A stretch of DNA of 64,000 bases from NCBI GenBank assembly GCA_036676195.1, contig JAKFDK010000010.1, forward strand, positions 1 through 64,000. The letters run 5' to 3'. Of the stretch, positions 8,769 to 17,520 are shown one piece after another (the stretch's first letter is position 1; the number at the start of each line of letters is the position of its first letter). Source of the DNA: JAKFDK01 sp036676195 (lineage in GTDB: Bacteria > Bacillota > Sulfobacillia > Symbiobacteriales > ZC4RG38). The notes beneath the pieces are model-generated. The model worked only from the letters and a program-made list of their open reading frames with translations, was not told where the DNA came from and did no database searches. The position numbers were made by a program, and so were the translations under genes.

Positions 8769-8796
8769 TCCGCAGTTGCCTGAAGGTAACTGCGGA
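8769..8796. promoter_or_regulatory. Hairpin in the livJ leader
   Basis: Two 12-base arms (TCCGCAGTTGCC and GGTAACTGCGGA) with a TGAA loop. As RNA every position pairs, including one G-U wobble. No T-run follows, so it is more likely a regulatory or stabilising element than a terminator. Confidence 0.5.
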
Positions 8797-8809
8797 TGTC
8801 TCGTTATGT

Positions 8810-8825
8810 CCCAATAATTATTGGG
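8810..8825. promoter_or_regulatory. 16-bp perfect palindrome just before the livJ ribosome site
   Basis: CCCAATAATTATTGGG is perfectly symmetric and runs into the G-run that probably serves as the livJ Shine-Dalgarno sequence. It could be a repressor operator or a structure that masks the ribosome site. Confidence 0.45.
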
Positions 8826-8836
8826 GGCAAACAAAG

Positions 8837-10030
8837 ATGAGAGAGAAATTGGCTAGTTTTCTGGGCATCGCACTGTTGCTTGGCGGTCTGGTCGGTTGTG
8901 GAGGAGGTAACCCAGCGGAGCAGACACTGCCCACGGGGCCTGGTGAAACTGTGGTAAAGGTTGCGACCGTCAGTCCGCTTTCCGGCGGTCAGGCGGCTCT
9001 TGGCACGGCCATCAAGAACGGTGCCGCACTTGCGCTCAAGGATTACGCCGACAAGCTGAAGGCGGCCAAGATCAGGGTTGAGTTGGCACCCCAGGATGAT
9101 AAAGCCGAACCGTCCACGGGGTCCCAGATTGCCGAAAAGATTCTGAACGACACATCCATTGTCGCGGTGGTGGGGACGCTCAATTCCGGTGTAGCCAAGG
9201 GCATCGCGCCGGTGCTCCTGCGTGACAATGTGGTCATGGTATCACCGGCGAACACGGGGGTGGCACTCACCGAGTCAAACTGGCACAATTTTACCCGGCT
9301 GGTGTTCCGGGATGATCAGCAGGGACCCGCTATTGCTCGTTACGCCACCCAAAGCCTGAATGCCAAAAACCTGGCCGTGTTACATGACAAGACGGAATAT
9401 GGTCAGGGCCTGGCTGAGGAGGTTGTGAAGTCAGCCGGCAAACTGGGGGCACGGATTGTGAACGGCGCCGGCAAAGGAGAAGGGATTGACCCCAAGGCCG
9501 CAGACTGGTCCTCGACACTGACGGCGATCATTGCCCAGAACCCGGACCTGCTCTTTTACGGTGGGATTTACGACACGGCAGGTCCGCTGATCAAACAGGC
9601 CCGCGAAAAGGGTTACAAGGGCAAGTTCATGGGCGGCGACGGCTTTGATGACGCAAAACTGGTTGAGTTGGGTGGGTCTGCTGTTGAAGGGACCTACTTT
9701 ACGTCCATTGGCGCTGACTATGCACAAAACGAAGGCAAGCAGTTTTTTGATGCCTATAAGGCAGCTTACAATGCCAAGCCGCCCGGATACGCGGCCTATG
9801 GTTATGATGCCATGCGGGTCGTTCTTGAAGGAATCATCAGTGCCGGAAAAACCGGCAAGGCGAATTCCCGCCCGGATGTGATGGCGGCAGTCAAAGCCAC
9901 CAAGGGTTTCAAGGGGCTAGGAGGCACCCTGGGCTTTGATGCCAAGGGCGACAATCCCGATTCGGTAGTTTTTGTATTCACCGTCAGGAATGGTGAACTG
10001 GCCGGGATCGGCCCGGCGCCAATGAAGTAA
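8837..10030 (+). CDS. livJ: Branched-chain amino acid ABC transporter substrate-binding lipoprotein
   Basis: Extracytoplasmic binding protein of the Leu/Ile/Val (periplasmic-binding type I) family. The signal peptide ends in lipobox LVGC (about residue 20), so it is lipid-anchored outside the membrane, followed by a Gly-rich linker and the bilobed receptor fold (VATVSPLSGGQAALGTAIKNG, FYGGIYDTAGPLIKQAREKG). ATG 8837 starts directly at the signal peptide after the G-rich ribosome site. The other four transporter genes follow in the same direction. The actual ligand could be another hydrophobic amino acid or amide. Confidence 0.95.
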   Translation: MREKLASFLGIALLLGGLVGCGGGNPAEQTLPTGPGETVVKVATVSPLSGGQAALGTAIKNGAALALKDYADKLKAAKIRVELAPQDDKAEPSTGSQIAEKILNDTSIVAVVGTLNSGVAKGIAPVLLRDNVVMVSPANTGVALTESNWHNFTRLVFRDDQQGPAIARYATQSLNAKNLAVLHDKTEYGQGLAEEVVKSAGKLGARIVNGAGKGEGIDPKAADWSSTLTAIIAQNPDLLFYGGIYDTAGPLIKQAREKGYKGKFMGGDGFDDAKLVELGGSAVEGTYFTSIGADYAQNEGKQFFDAYKAAYNAKPPGYAAYGYDAMRVVLEGIISAGKTGKANSRPDVMAAVKATKGFKGLGGTLGFDAKGDNPDSVVFVFTVRNGELAGIGPAPMK

Positions 10031-10049
10031 GGCCAGTTACTGACGGAGC

Positions 10050-10074
10050 AAGGGCGGGCACTCTGCCCGCCCTT
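10050..10074 (+). terminator. Hairpin between livJ and livH
   Basis: Eleven-bp perfect stem AAGGGCGGGCA / TGCCCGCCCTT with a CTC loop and no T-run. Such hairpins after binding-protein genes usually stabilise the upstream message and lower expression of the permease genes. Confidence 0.6.
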
Positions 10075-10110
10075 GCCAATCCCGGAGATGAAGACCGAGG
10101 GGGAGCGCCG

Positions 10111-11100
10111 GTGGAACTGGGTCTGCAAATCCTTCCTCAGATTCTGGTCGATGGACTGATTGTTGGCTTCTTATACTCGCTGGTGGCACTGGGGTATACC
10201 CTTGTCTACGGGATTCTGGGGTTTATCAATTTTTCGCATAGCGAGATCTTCATGTTTGGCGCTTTCACCGGTGCCGAGGTCCTGTTGGCTTTCAGTCGAT
10301 CAGGTCTACAAGCGCATTTTCCAGAATGGGTTCCCTTGTCCCTGGGACTGGTGGTTGCCATGGCTGCTTCTGGTCTTCTGGGGACAGCCATCGAGAAAGT
10401 TGCCTACCGCCCCTTGCGCGGAGCGCCCCGTCTGGTGCCGTTGATCTCGGCCGTTGGCATGAGCTTTTTTCTTCAGGATGCAGTTCGGATGGTTTGGACG
10501 GGAATTCGCGGCAACTGGCAGTTGGGCGTGCCAAGCCTGTACAGGGGCGGTGTTCAAACGAGTCTGGGCCAGACCCCTGGCGGGGCGGAGATCAAGGTGG
10601 CCATTCCCTATACCGCGCTGATCATCATGACGGTTTCCGTGCTGGTAATGGTGGGGCTGGTGCTGTTTGTAAACCGGACCAAGGCCGGAAAAGCCATTCG
10701 GGCGGTGGCGCAGGATCAAATCACCGCTGCTCTGATGGGAATCGACGTAAACCGCGTCATCAGTTTGACCTTTCTGGTTGGCGGCGCTCTGGGTGGGGCG
10801 GCCGGCGGCCTGTTTGCTGTTCGTTATACCAATATTAACCCGTACATTGGTTTCGTTCTGGGAATCAAAGCCTTTACTGCAGCAGTACTCGGTGGCATTG
10901 GCAACCTTTCCGGTGCGATGGTCGGCGGCATCACCCTGGGCGTTCTGGAAGCCCTTTGCGCCGGTTACCTCAGCTCGGTGACCGGTGGGACCCTGAATGG
11001 CGCGGAGTATAAGGATCTCTTCGCCTTCGTGTTGCTGATCACCATTCTGGTCTTCAAACCCACGGGCCTGCTTGGTAAGAGCGTGGGGGAAAAGGTCTGA
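10111..11100 (+). CDS. livH: Branched-chain amino acid ABC transporter permease LivH
   Basis: Integral membrane permease. It opens with a hydrophobic helix (LVDGLIVGFLYSLVALGYTL) followed by GILGFINFSHSEIFMFGAF, the LivH N-terminal signature. The cytoplasmic loop VNRTKAGKAIRAVAQDQITAALMGID contacts the LivG/LivF ATPases. GTG 10111 is preceded by a GAGGGGGAG ribosome site. Length of 329 aa is slightly longer than E. coli LivH. livM follows after 17 bp. Confidence 0.96.
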   Translation: MELGLQILPQILVDGLIVGFLYSLVALGYTLVYGILGFINFSHSEIFMFGAFTGAEVLLAFSRSGLQAHFPEWVPLSLGLVVAMAASGLLGTAIEKVAYRPLRGAPRLVPLISAVGMSFFLQDAVRMVWTGIRGNWQLGVPSLYRGGVQTSLGQTPGGAEIKVAIPYTALIIMTVSVLVMVGLVLFVNRTKAGKAIRAVAQDQITAALMGIDVNRVISLTFLVGGALGGAAGGLFAVRYTNINPYIGFVLGIKAFTAAVLGGIGNLSGAMVGGITLGVLEALCAGYLSSVTGGTLNGAEYKDLFAFVLLITILVFKPTGLLGKSVGEKV

Positions 11101-11117
11101 GGAGGAGTACGGTACCC

Positions 11118-12425
11118 GTGAAGATGCCCCTGACCGACCGGTTATACAGGCTGTGGGAACTGTTTATCCAGCCCCGCACAGCCAACTCTGCGGTGGTGGC
11201 AATGGCTGTCGGGGCGGCGGTTGTGCAACTTCTGTTTCCCTTGCGGTCCTGGGCCTTTGAACTGACTCTGCTGGTCATCCTGGTGGTGTATTTGTCGAAG
11301 GCTCATACCTGGGTCCGGTTTGGTACGGGTGCGGCCATTGTTCTTGCCATATGGCCGCTGGCCGGGCACAGCAACTCGGCACTGACGTTCCTGATGATTC
11401 AGGTCTTCATAAACGGAGCCCTTGCCCTGGGACTTAACTTGGTGGTAGGAATTGCCGGGTTGTTGGACCTGGGCTATGTCGCCTTTTTTGCCGGTGGGGC
11501 CTATATTTACGCGATCTTTGCCTCCAAACAGGCAGGCCAGTTTATGGACGGGGTGTTTCCTCTGGGACCCTGGTGGTTCTGGGTAGCGATCCCGATTGCC
11601 ATCATGGTGGCAGCCCTCCTGGGGGTTGCCCTGGGGATCCCCGTCCTGCGGCTGCGAGGGGATTATCTGGCCATTGTGACCCTGGGTTTTGGTGAAATCA
11701 TAAATGTGCTGGCCAGGAACCTGGATGCCCCCGTGAACATTACCAACGGCGCCAAGGGCATATCCGGTATCAGCTATCCCGTGCTCTTCGGGTATACCCT
11801 GAACCACAATATGGCCTTCTACTTCCTTGGCCTGGTGATGTTCCTGTTCACGGTGGCAGTCGTTTACAGACTTGACCGCAGTCGTTTGGGCCGTGCCTGG
11901 GCAGCGCTGCGGGAAGACGCCGTAGCTGCCCGGGCCATGGGGCTGCCTTTGGTCAGAATCAAGCTGTTGGCCTTTGCGACTGGCGCTTCCTTTGCAGGCG
12001 CCATGGGGATGCTTTACGCCGTGAAGCAGCAGTTTATCAACCCGGACTCATTCACGCTGATGCAGTCGGTTGAAATCCTGGCCATGGTCATTCTGGGCGG
12101 GCTGGGTTCGATTCCGGGTACGATTGTGGGTGCAGTGGCTGTGACGGTCGTTAAGCTTCAGGTGCTGAACGATTTTGGCGACTTCATGTCCAGGTTTAAC
12201 CTGCCGCCCGCACTGAACCTCTTGCAATACCAGCCGTTATTTTTTGGCCTGATTCTGATTGTGATGATGATCTACCGCCAGGAAGGATTGTTACCGGCCC
12301 GCAGACCCGTGGAGGATCTGCAGAAGCTGGAAGCCGAGCGCCGGGGACTTGGACTATCGGGTATGAACTTCCTGCAAAACCCACCGGGGCCGGGAGGGAA
12401 AGAGGGTGCCGCTCCTCAGGGCTGA
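11118..12425 (+). CDS. livM: Branched-chain amino acid ABC transporter permease LivM
   Basis: Second transmembrane subunit of the Liv transporter. It has an N-terminal extension of several hydrophobic segments before the conserved core (LNLVVGIAGLLDLGYVAFFAGGAY), as in E. coli LivM. The ATPase-contact loop is LDRSRLGRAWAALREDAVAARAMG. GTG 11118 lies after a GGAGGAG site. The end overlaps the livG start by 20 bases. Confidence 0.96.
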   Translation: MKMPLTDRLYRLWELFIQPRTANSAVVAMAVGAAVVQLLFPLRSWAFELTLLVILVVYLSKAHTWVRFGTGAAIVLAIWPLAGHSNSALTFLMIQVFINGALALGLNLVVGIAGLLDLGYVAFFAGGAYIYAIFASKQAGQFMDGVFPLGPWWFWVAIPIAIMVAALLGVALGIPVLRLRGDYLAIVTLGFGEIINVLARNLDAPVNITNGAKGISGISYPVLFGYTLNHNMAFYFLGLVMFLFTVAVVYRLDRSRLGRAWAALREDAVAARAMGLPLVRIKLLAFATGASFAGAMGMLYAVKQQFINPDSFTLMQSVEILAMVILGGLGSIPGTIVGAVAVTVVKLQVLNDFGDFMSRFNLPPALNLLQYQPLFFGLILIVMMIYRQEGLLPARRPVEDLQKLEAERRGLGLSGMNFLQNPPGPGGKEGAAPQG

Positions 12426-13188
12426 AAAAGTCAGCAAGCGTTTTGGTGGTCTTGTGGCTGTGAATGCGGTGGATTTTGTTCTGGAAAGCGGGCAGATCGC
12501 CAGTATTATCGGCCCCAACGGAGCGGGCAAGACGACGCTGTTTAACATGATTACCGGCATATATACCCCTGACACCGGAAGCCTGATTTTCCATGGCCGG
12601 GATATCACCGGGTATGCACCGGATCGCGTGGCCCCCCTTGGCATCAGTCGTACCTTCCAGAATATCCGGCTGTTCAGCGGGTTGACGACTCTGGAAAACG
12701 TGCTGGTGGGTATGCATATTCATCTCCACTCAGGTTTATGGGCGGCCATATTTGGGCTCCTGCGCCAGCGTCGGGAGGAAACAATGGCCAAGCTGGGCGC
12801 CCTTGATTTATTGGACTACGTTGGATTAAAGCCGTATGCGAATGAACTGGCCCGAAACCTGGCGTATGGGGCACAGCGCCGTCTGGAAATTGCTCGCGCT
12901 CTGGCCACCAGGCCCAAATTGCTGCTTCTCGATGAGCCCAAAGCAGGGATGAACCCGAGGGAGACGGCTGACCTGATGCGGTTGATCCGGCGCCTTCGGG
13001 ACGAACAACAGATCACTATTTTACTGATCGAACATGACATGAAAGTGGTCATGAACATCTCAGATCACATTACGGTATTGGACTACGGGATCAAAATTGC
13101 CGAGGGTACGCCGGGGGAGATCCGGCAAGACCCGCGGGTTGTTGAGGCTTACCTGGGGAAGGGGGCATCCCGGAATGGCTCTGCTTGA
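12406..13188 (+). CDS. livG: Branched-chain amino acid ABC transporter ATPase LivG
   Basis: ABC ATPase with Walker A GPNGAGKTT (residues 36-44), a signature region LAYGAQRRLEIARAL (the LivG-type variant of LSGGQ) and Walker B LLLLDEPKAGMNP. GTG 12406 follows GGGAGGGAAAG and overlaps livM. The 260-aa length is standard. It pairs with LivF to power uptake. Confidence 0.96.
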   Translation: MPLLRAEKVSKRFGGLVAVNAVDFVLESGQIASIIGPNGAGKTTLFNMITGIYTPDTGSLIFHGRDITGYAPDRVAPLGISRTFQNIRLFSGLTTLENVLVGMHIHLHSGLWAAIFGLLRQRREETMAKLGALDLLDYVGLKPYANELARNLAYGAQRRLEIARALATRPKLLLLDEPKAGMNPRETADLMRLIRRLRDEQQITILLIEHDMKVVMNISDHITVLDYGIKIAEGTPGEIRQDPRVVEAYLGKGASRNGSA

Positions 13189-13885
13189 ACTGCAGAACGT
13201 CCATTGTTACTACGGTGCCATCCATGCCCTCAAAGGCGTCGTCATGCAGGTCAACGTGGGAGAAATCGTCACTCTGATTGGATCGAACGGCGCCGGCAAA
13301 TCCACCACTCTACGGACCATTTCTGGTATTCTGCAGCCCAGGGAGGGCACAGTTACCTTTAACAACATGCTGATCAGTGGCTTGCCGGCGCATCAGGTGA
13401 CCGCCCTCGGGATCAGTCATGTTCCCGAGGGCAGGCGGATTTTTCCAGCCCTGACCGTGACGGAGAATCTGGAGATGGGTGCATTTACCGTCAACGATTC
13501 GCTCAGGCGTGCCGAGCGCATGGAATTTGCCTTTTCCTTGTTCCCGCGCCTGCGTGAGCGGGCCCGGCAACTTGGGGGAACCCTCTCGGGAGGTGAGCAG
13601 CAGATGCTTGCCATTGCCAGGGCCCTGATGATGTCTCCCCGGCTGCTCATGTTGGACGAACCCTCCATGGGGCTGGCCCCCATTGTGGTTGAGCAGGTAT
13701 TTGAAGTGATGTGCACGCTCAACCAGCAGGGGGTCACCGTCCTCCTGGTTGAGCAAAATGCCAATCTGGCGTTACAGGTGGCCCACCGGGGATACGTGAT
13801 CCAGGCGGGAAATGTCATTTTGGAAGACCTGGCGGCAAACTTACGCAACAACCCTACGGTGAAGGAAGCCTATCTTGGCGCCTAA
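13175..13885 (+). CDS. livF: Branched-chain amino acid ABC transporter ATPase LivF
   Basis: Second ATPase of the Liv system. It has Walker A GSNGAGKST (36-44), signature LSGGEQQMLAIARAL and Walker B LLMLDEPSMGLAP. ATG 13175 gives the usual MALLELQNV start; the frame is open further upstream only because it overlaps livG. It overlaps livG by 14 bases, so the five genes probably form one operon. Its stop overlaps the stop region of the opposite-strand MFS gene by 4 bases. Confidence 0.96.
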   Translation: MALLELQNVHCYYGAIHALKGVVMQVNVGEIVTLIGSNGAGKSTTLRTISGILQPREGTVTFNNMLISGLPAHQVTALGISHVPEGRRIFPALTVTENLEMGAFTVNDSLRRAERMEFAFSLFPRLRERARQLGGTLSGGEQQMLAIARALMMSPRLLMLDEPSMGLAPIVVEQVFEVMCTLNQQGVTVLLVEQNANLALQVAHRGYVIQAGNVILEDLAANLRNNPTVKEAYLGA

Positions 13886-15102
13886 CGGGTGGCTGGCCGT
13901 ACTGCCTGTGACCGGTTGCGCCGCGGCACACAGCCAACGACTGTAATGAGTCCCGCCAGGGCTGCCACAAGCGCCGCCCCATACCAGTAGGTTGTAATGG
14001 TATTTAACCGTACCGCCTGGTCAAATAACGGGCCGCTGACTACGTTGGCCAGTGCCGCCCCCAGCGCGCCGAGCAGGCCCATCAGTCCCAGGGCTGTAGC
14101 GGCCAATTTAGGCGCGAGGTCCACAGCCAGATTGTCCATAATAGGCGAAATCAGGATTTCACCCAGTGTAAAGACCAGCATGGTTGCCACCAGTCCTGCC
14201 ACGGATTCGGAAAGCACCATGCCGGCCATACCTATGCCCATAATGCCCATGCCAATCCCCAGGGCGTCCCAGGTGCTCTGGCGCCGGCTGACCCAGGTGG
14301 CGACCGGAAGTTGGAGGAAAATCACCACCACGGCGTTCGTACTGAACAGCAAGGCCGGGCCGATGCGTGGCAAAACCATTTGCGTGTGCAGGGGCATGGT
14401 GAGTTCCATTTGGCTGTAAACTGCCCAGAACATGAACGTATACAGGCCCAGCGCCCAAATGGCGGGGTTTGACAGCAACTTGCGTACCGACCGAACATTG
14501 ACGGGATTACGCCTGATTCGGCCCCGGCCTGCTGGCACATACAGCACAGTAGCGACGTAACAGACCAAGGTAACGGCAGCGGCGATACAGAAGCCCACCA
14601 GGGGATGGGTGACCATGAACCAGGTGCCGGCAACCGGCCCCAGAGCAACGCCGACATTGCCAGCCGCGTTGCGCAGGGCCAGCACCCGCACGCGCTGGTT
14701 TGGTCTGACCAGGCTGGCCACGGCGGCTTTCCCTGATGGTGTGTACATGGCAGAGGAAACTCCCATGACTGCCGCACACAGCGTAACTTGAACCAGACTG
14801 GCGGCGAACGGCATGGTCAAAAACGCCATCACCCGCAGAATCAACCCCCAGCACATGATCCTTTTGGCGCCATACCGGTCTGCTGCCAGTCCGGACACGA
14901 CGGTCAGCCCCTGGGCAGCCAGCATGTATACGGCCAGGGCCACCCCAATCTCAGAGGCGGAAAGACTCAACTGTTCAGCAAGATAAATGGCAAAAAACGG
15001 CATAATCATATACGTGCCGGTCGTCACCATACACAGTCCGGCGATGATCACCCATACTTCCCTGGACAACCCAAATCGTGTCAGCAACGCAGCACCCCCC
15101 AA
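13882..15102 (-). CDS. Major facilitator superfamily transporter
   Basis: About twelve hydrophobic helices across 406 aa, with the MFS loop motif GLAADRYGAKRIMCWG after helix 2 (related to the A motif GxLaDrxGrkr). This is a drug/sugar-efflux-like MFS; the substrate is not predictable. The start is unsettled. TTG 15102 has GAGGAGAG upstream. A stronger Shine-Dalgarno AAGGAGG (15145-15151) stands 6 nt before an in-frame CTG at 15138, which would add 12 residues. The gene stands alone, convergent with livF. Confidence 0.87.
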   Translation of the reverse strand: MGGAALLTRFGLSREVWVIIAGLCMVTTGTYMIMPFFAIYLAEQLSLSASEIGVALAVYMLAAQGLTVVSGLAADRYGAKRIMCWGLILRVMAFLTMPFAASLVQVTLCAAVMGVSSAMYTPSGKAAVASLVRPNQRVRVLALRNAAGNVGVALGPVAGTWFMVTHPLVGFCIAAAVTLVCYVATVLYVPAGRGRIRRNPVNVRSVRKLLSNPAIWALGLYTFMFWAVYSQMELTMPLHTQMVLPRIGPALLFSTNAVVVIFLQLPVATWVSRRQSTWDALGIGMGIMGIGMAGMVLSESVAGLVATMLVFTLGEILISPIMDNLAVDLAPKLAATALGLMGLLGALGAALANVVSGPLFDQAVRLNTITTYWYGAALVAALAGLITVVGCVPRRNRSQAVRPATR

Positions 15103-15365
15103 AGCGTCGCTCTCCTCGTAAATGGTTATCCCTTCCAGATGTGACCTCCTTCATTCCCCAGGCTGATTCAGTAACCAGTGCTGTCGGATATACTGACACA
15201 CTGTTCGAAAAAGGAAAGTTTCAATCCTAAGGAGAAATCTTAGAAGACCCGGGCGCTTGTCCGGCCTTTGGCCAGAGGCCGGGTATACCCGTAGCAGGCG
15301 TCGAAGTCAGCCCCCGGTGGATGGTACTCCGCCACGTGGCCGCATGCATCACGGGGGGTGAGAGG

Positions 15366-16112
15366 GTGACGTTCCTGCAGGCGTTTAACGGGCTGGACTG
15401 GATCGTTATTGGCGTGGTGCTGATCGGGGCGGTGACCGGTTTTTTCCGTGGATTCATTGGTATGGCGGTCAGCGTGGTCGGCACCTTAATCGCATTCTTG
15501 GTGGCCGGCCGGCTGGCCGGTCCAGTGGTGTTATGGCTTGACACTCATACCGGTATGGTTACTTCATTGGCCAGGCTGATTCAAGGTCATCTTCCGTTGC
15601 CACCGGACCTGGCCCGGATTCCCTTGAACACGCTGCCCACATCCACGCTGGTCCGTGCAGTTAGTTCCCTGCCTTTTCCGGAGTTTTACAAGTCGTCATT
15701 GCTGAGCAAGTTGGCGACCCTGGTGGAAAGCGAAGGCGCCCGGACGGTGGGTGATCTCCTCTTCCGGCAGATTGCCACCGGAATCATGGCAGCGGCCATT
15801 TTTGTGCCCCTTGTGGTTCTTTTGACCTGGACCCTGACTGCAGTGGCCTCGAACCTGTCCAGATTTCTGAACCTTGTTCCGCTGGTAGGCACGGTCAACC
15901 GTTTGCTGGGTGCTCTGGTGGGGGCGGTTGAGATGGTACTGGCGGCAGCCGTGGTGATGGCGCTGCTGCCGCCGATCTTGGCGTTGCCACAGACGGAACA
16001 ATTGGCGGTGTTGATGGCACATTCACGGACTGCCGGACCCCTGCTGGATCTGTACGGGCTGCTGGGAGCCCGGCTTTTGGGTCATGGTAATGCCTTCTTT
16101 CTCGGAATCTGA
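15366..16112 (+). CDS. CvpA family membrane protein
   Basis: Resembles the CvpA/colicin V production family: an N-terminal helix with DWIVIGVVLIGAVTGFFRGF, the family's characteristic glycine- and arginine-containing opening, and four to five membrane segments overall. CvpA proteins are linked to envelope homeostasis in several bacteria, but the molecular function is unsettled. Start GTG 15366 follows GGGGGTGAGAGG; the upstream open frame lacks a ribosome site. The 263-bp gap before it (15103-15365) contains no gene I can support. Confidence 0.82.
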   Translation: MTFLQAFNGLDWIVIGVVLIGAVTGFFRGFIGMAVSVVGTLIAFLVAGRLAGPVVLWLDTHTGMVTSLARLIQGHLPLPPDLARIPLNTLPTSTLVRAVSSLPFPEFYKSSLLSKLATLVESEGARTVGDLLFRQIATGIMAAAIFVPLVVLLTWTLTAVASNLSRFLNLVPLVGTVNRLLGALVGAVEMVLAAAVVMALLPPILALPQTEQLAVLMAHSRTAGPLLDLYGLLGARLLGHGNAFFLGI

Positions 16113-16212
16113 CTGAATTTGTTCTGGTACCCGATGCTGGGATCGGTTCTGCCCGGGGAGTCCCCGGGCCTGGCAGTTGCGGTTCCGTGTCCGGAGACGG
16201 AGGCGGTTATTA

Positions 16213-16458
16213 ATGGAAATCATCAGGTATGAAGTAAGTGATGTTGTTAAACTGAAGAAGTCTCACCCCTGCGGTTCTGACTTATGGGAGATCTACCGGA
16301 CTGGGCTTGACTTTGGACTTAAATGTCTGGGCTGTGGGCACCGGGTCATGGTTGCCCGGCCGAAGTTTGAAAAGGCTGTGAAGCAACGGTGGCCCAAGGG
16401 AGAAGGATCCCCGCTCGTGCCCACACTGCAGAAGGCCCCTGTGCCCAAGAAAAAGTGA
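16213..16458 (+). CDS. DUF951 family protein
   Basis: Short basic protein (81 aa) with the DUF951 pattern: DVVKLKKSHPCGSDLWEIYRTG followed by LKCLGCGHRVMVAR. The CxxC and the HPCG motif could bind a metal. Function unknown; the family is usually found just before rpsF in Firmicutes, exactly as here. ATG 16213 begins at the conserved residues. A Pro/Lys tail ends the protein. Confidence 0.88.
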   Translation: MEIIRYEVSDVVKLKKSHPCGSDLWEIYRTGLDFGLKCLGCGHRVMVARPKFEKAVKQRWPKGEGSPLVPTLQKAPVPKKK

Positions 16459-16499
16459 AGCTGGGCCGGCTCTGGCCCCTGGCGGAGGCCTTCCCCCCA

Positions 16500-16528
16500 T
16501 TGCCATGAGTTAGCAGGCGTGCTATAAT
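16500..16528 (+). promoter_or_regulatory. SigA-type promoter of rpsF-ssb-rpsR
   Basis: TTGCCA (16500-16505), 17-bp spacer, perfect TATAAT (16523-16528). It lies about 90 bp before the rpsF start, leaving room for the structured leader. Confidence 0.8.
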
Positions 16529-16556
16529 TGCATGGGTCTCCGTTAGGGAGGCCGTT

Positions 16557-16595
16557 TTTACGCTCCCTGCCCCTTTGCTGCAGAGGGGCCGTAAA
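16557..16595 (+). promoter_or_regulatory. Candidate S6:S18 ribosomal-protein leader
   Basis: An 8-bp helix (16570-16577 with 16581-16588, CTG loop) is enclosed by an outer helix TTTAC (16557-16561) / GTAAA (16591-16595). CCG (16589-16591) follows the inner helix on the 3' side, as in the known S6:S18 autoregulatory motif. It lies in the rpsF 5' UTR, where this element is expected. Confidence 0.5.
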
Positions 16596-16619
16596 GTCCA
16601 TGGGGAGGAGGTGACACCC

Positions 16620-16910
16620 GTGAGGTCATACGAGCTAATGCTCATCGCCCGTCCGGATCTGGAAGAGGAAGCGAACAAGGCCATCGCCGAGAAGGCCAAG
16701 TCCGTTATCACCGCTCAGGGCGGTGCGGTTGAGAAGGAAGATGTCTGGGGCAAGCGTCGGCTTGCTTATGAGATCAACCGCTACAAGGACGGATTCTACG
16801 TCGTTGTAAACTTCAAGGGTGAGCCGGGAGTCGAGCAGGAACTGGATCGCGTCCTGAAGCTTTCAGATGACGTAATTCGGCACCTGATCGTCCGGCTGGA
16901 CGAAGACTAG
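16620..16910 (+). CDS. rpsF: 30S ribosomal protein S6
   Basis: Small-subunit protein that pairs with S18. The conserved start is RSYELMLIARPDLEEEANKA, followed by WGKRRLAYEINRYKDGFYVV. GTG 16620 is chosen because GGAGGAGGTGA ends 9 nt upstream and gives a normal 96-residue product; the frame upstream covers the leader. First gene of rpsF-ssb-rpsR. Confidence 0.98.
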   Translation: MRSYELMLIARPDLEEEANKAIAEKAKSVITAQGGAVEKEDVWGKRRLAYEINRYKDGFYVVVNFKGEPGVEQELDRVLKLSDDVIRHLIVRLDED

Positions 16911-16948
16911 TTTTCCGGCTACCGAAAACGCTGGGGCGGTGACAGCAC

Positions 16949-17416
16949 ATGTTCAACAAGGTCATCCTGATTGGACGCCTGACCAAGGACCCTGAACTGC
17001 GTTATACCCCCAGCGGCAAGGCTGTTGCCGGTTTCCGACTTGCCGTGGACCGCGGCATGTCTAACCCGCAGGGGGAAAAGGAAACCGACTTCATTGATAT
17101 CGTGGTTTGGGATAAGCAGGCCGAGACGGTGCAGCGTTACCTGTCCAAGGGTCGGCTGGTCCTTGTTGATGGGCGCCTGCAGATGCGCCAGTATGATGCT
17201 CAGGACGGAACCCGTCGGACGGTATACGAAGTTGTCGCACAGAATGTCCGCTTTCTACCAGATAGCAAGAATCAGGGTGAAGGTGGCTTCGGCAGTGACT
17301 TCGGCAGCGAACCGCCCGCGGCCCGCCGGACGCCTCAACAGCGGCCTGCAGGTGGTAGTCAGGCCCCCTTCGGCTCGGAATTTAACCCTGACGACGATGA
17401 TGATGTTCCGTTCTAA
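16949..17416 (+). CDS. ssb: Single-stranded DNA-binding protein
   Basis: Binds and protects single-stranded DNA during replication and repair. An OB-fold spans residues 1-105 (MFNKVILIGRLTKDPELRYT), then a Gly/Pro/Gln-rich linker. It ends in an acidic tail DDDDDVPF, the tip that recruits partner proteins. Length of 155 aa is typical, and the position between rpsF and rpsR is the conserved Firmicutes arrangement. Confidence 0.98.
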   Translation: MFNKVILIGRLTKDPELRYTPSGKAVAGFRLAVDRGMSNPQGEKETDFIDIVVWDKQAETVQRYLSKGRLVLVDGRLQMRQYDAQDGTRRTVYEVVAQNVRFLPDSKNQGEGGFGSDFGSEPPAARRTPQQRPAGGSQAPFGSEFNPDDDDDVPF

Positions 17417-17520
17417 TGACCCCTTGCGGGCTGGTTTCTGCAGCCCGAGCCCCTCGTATGCGGAGGGGCGTGGAGGCGGCTGTGAGCCAGCCTTCACTCC
17501 GAAGAAAGGAGGCGGAACTG

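Noticed and set aside
15331..15340. Palindrome GCCACGTGGC resembling the parS core
   Set aside because: Only the inner eight bases match; flanks lack the TT/AA pairs shared by the three sites before parA.
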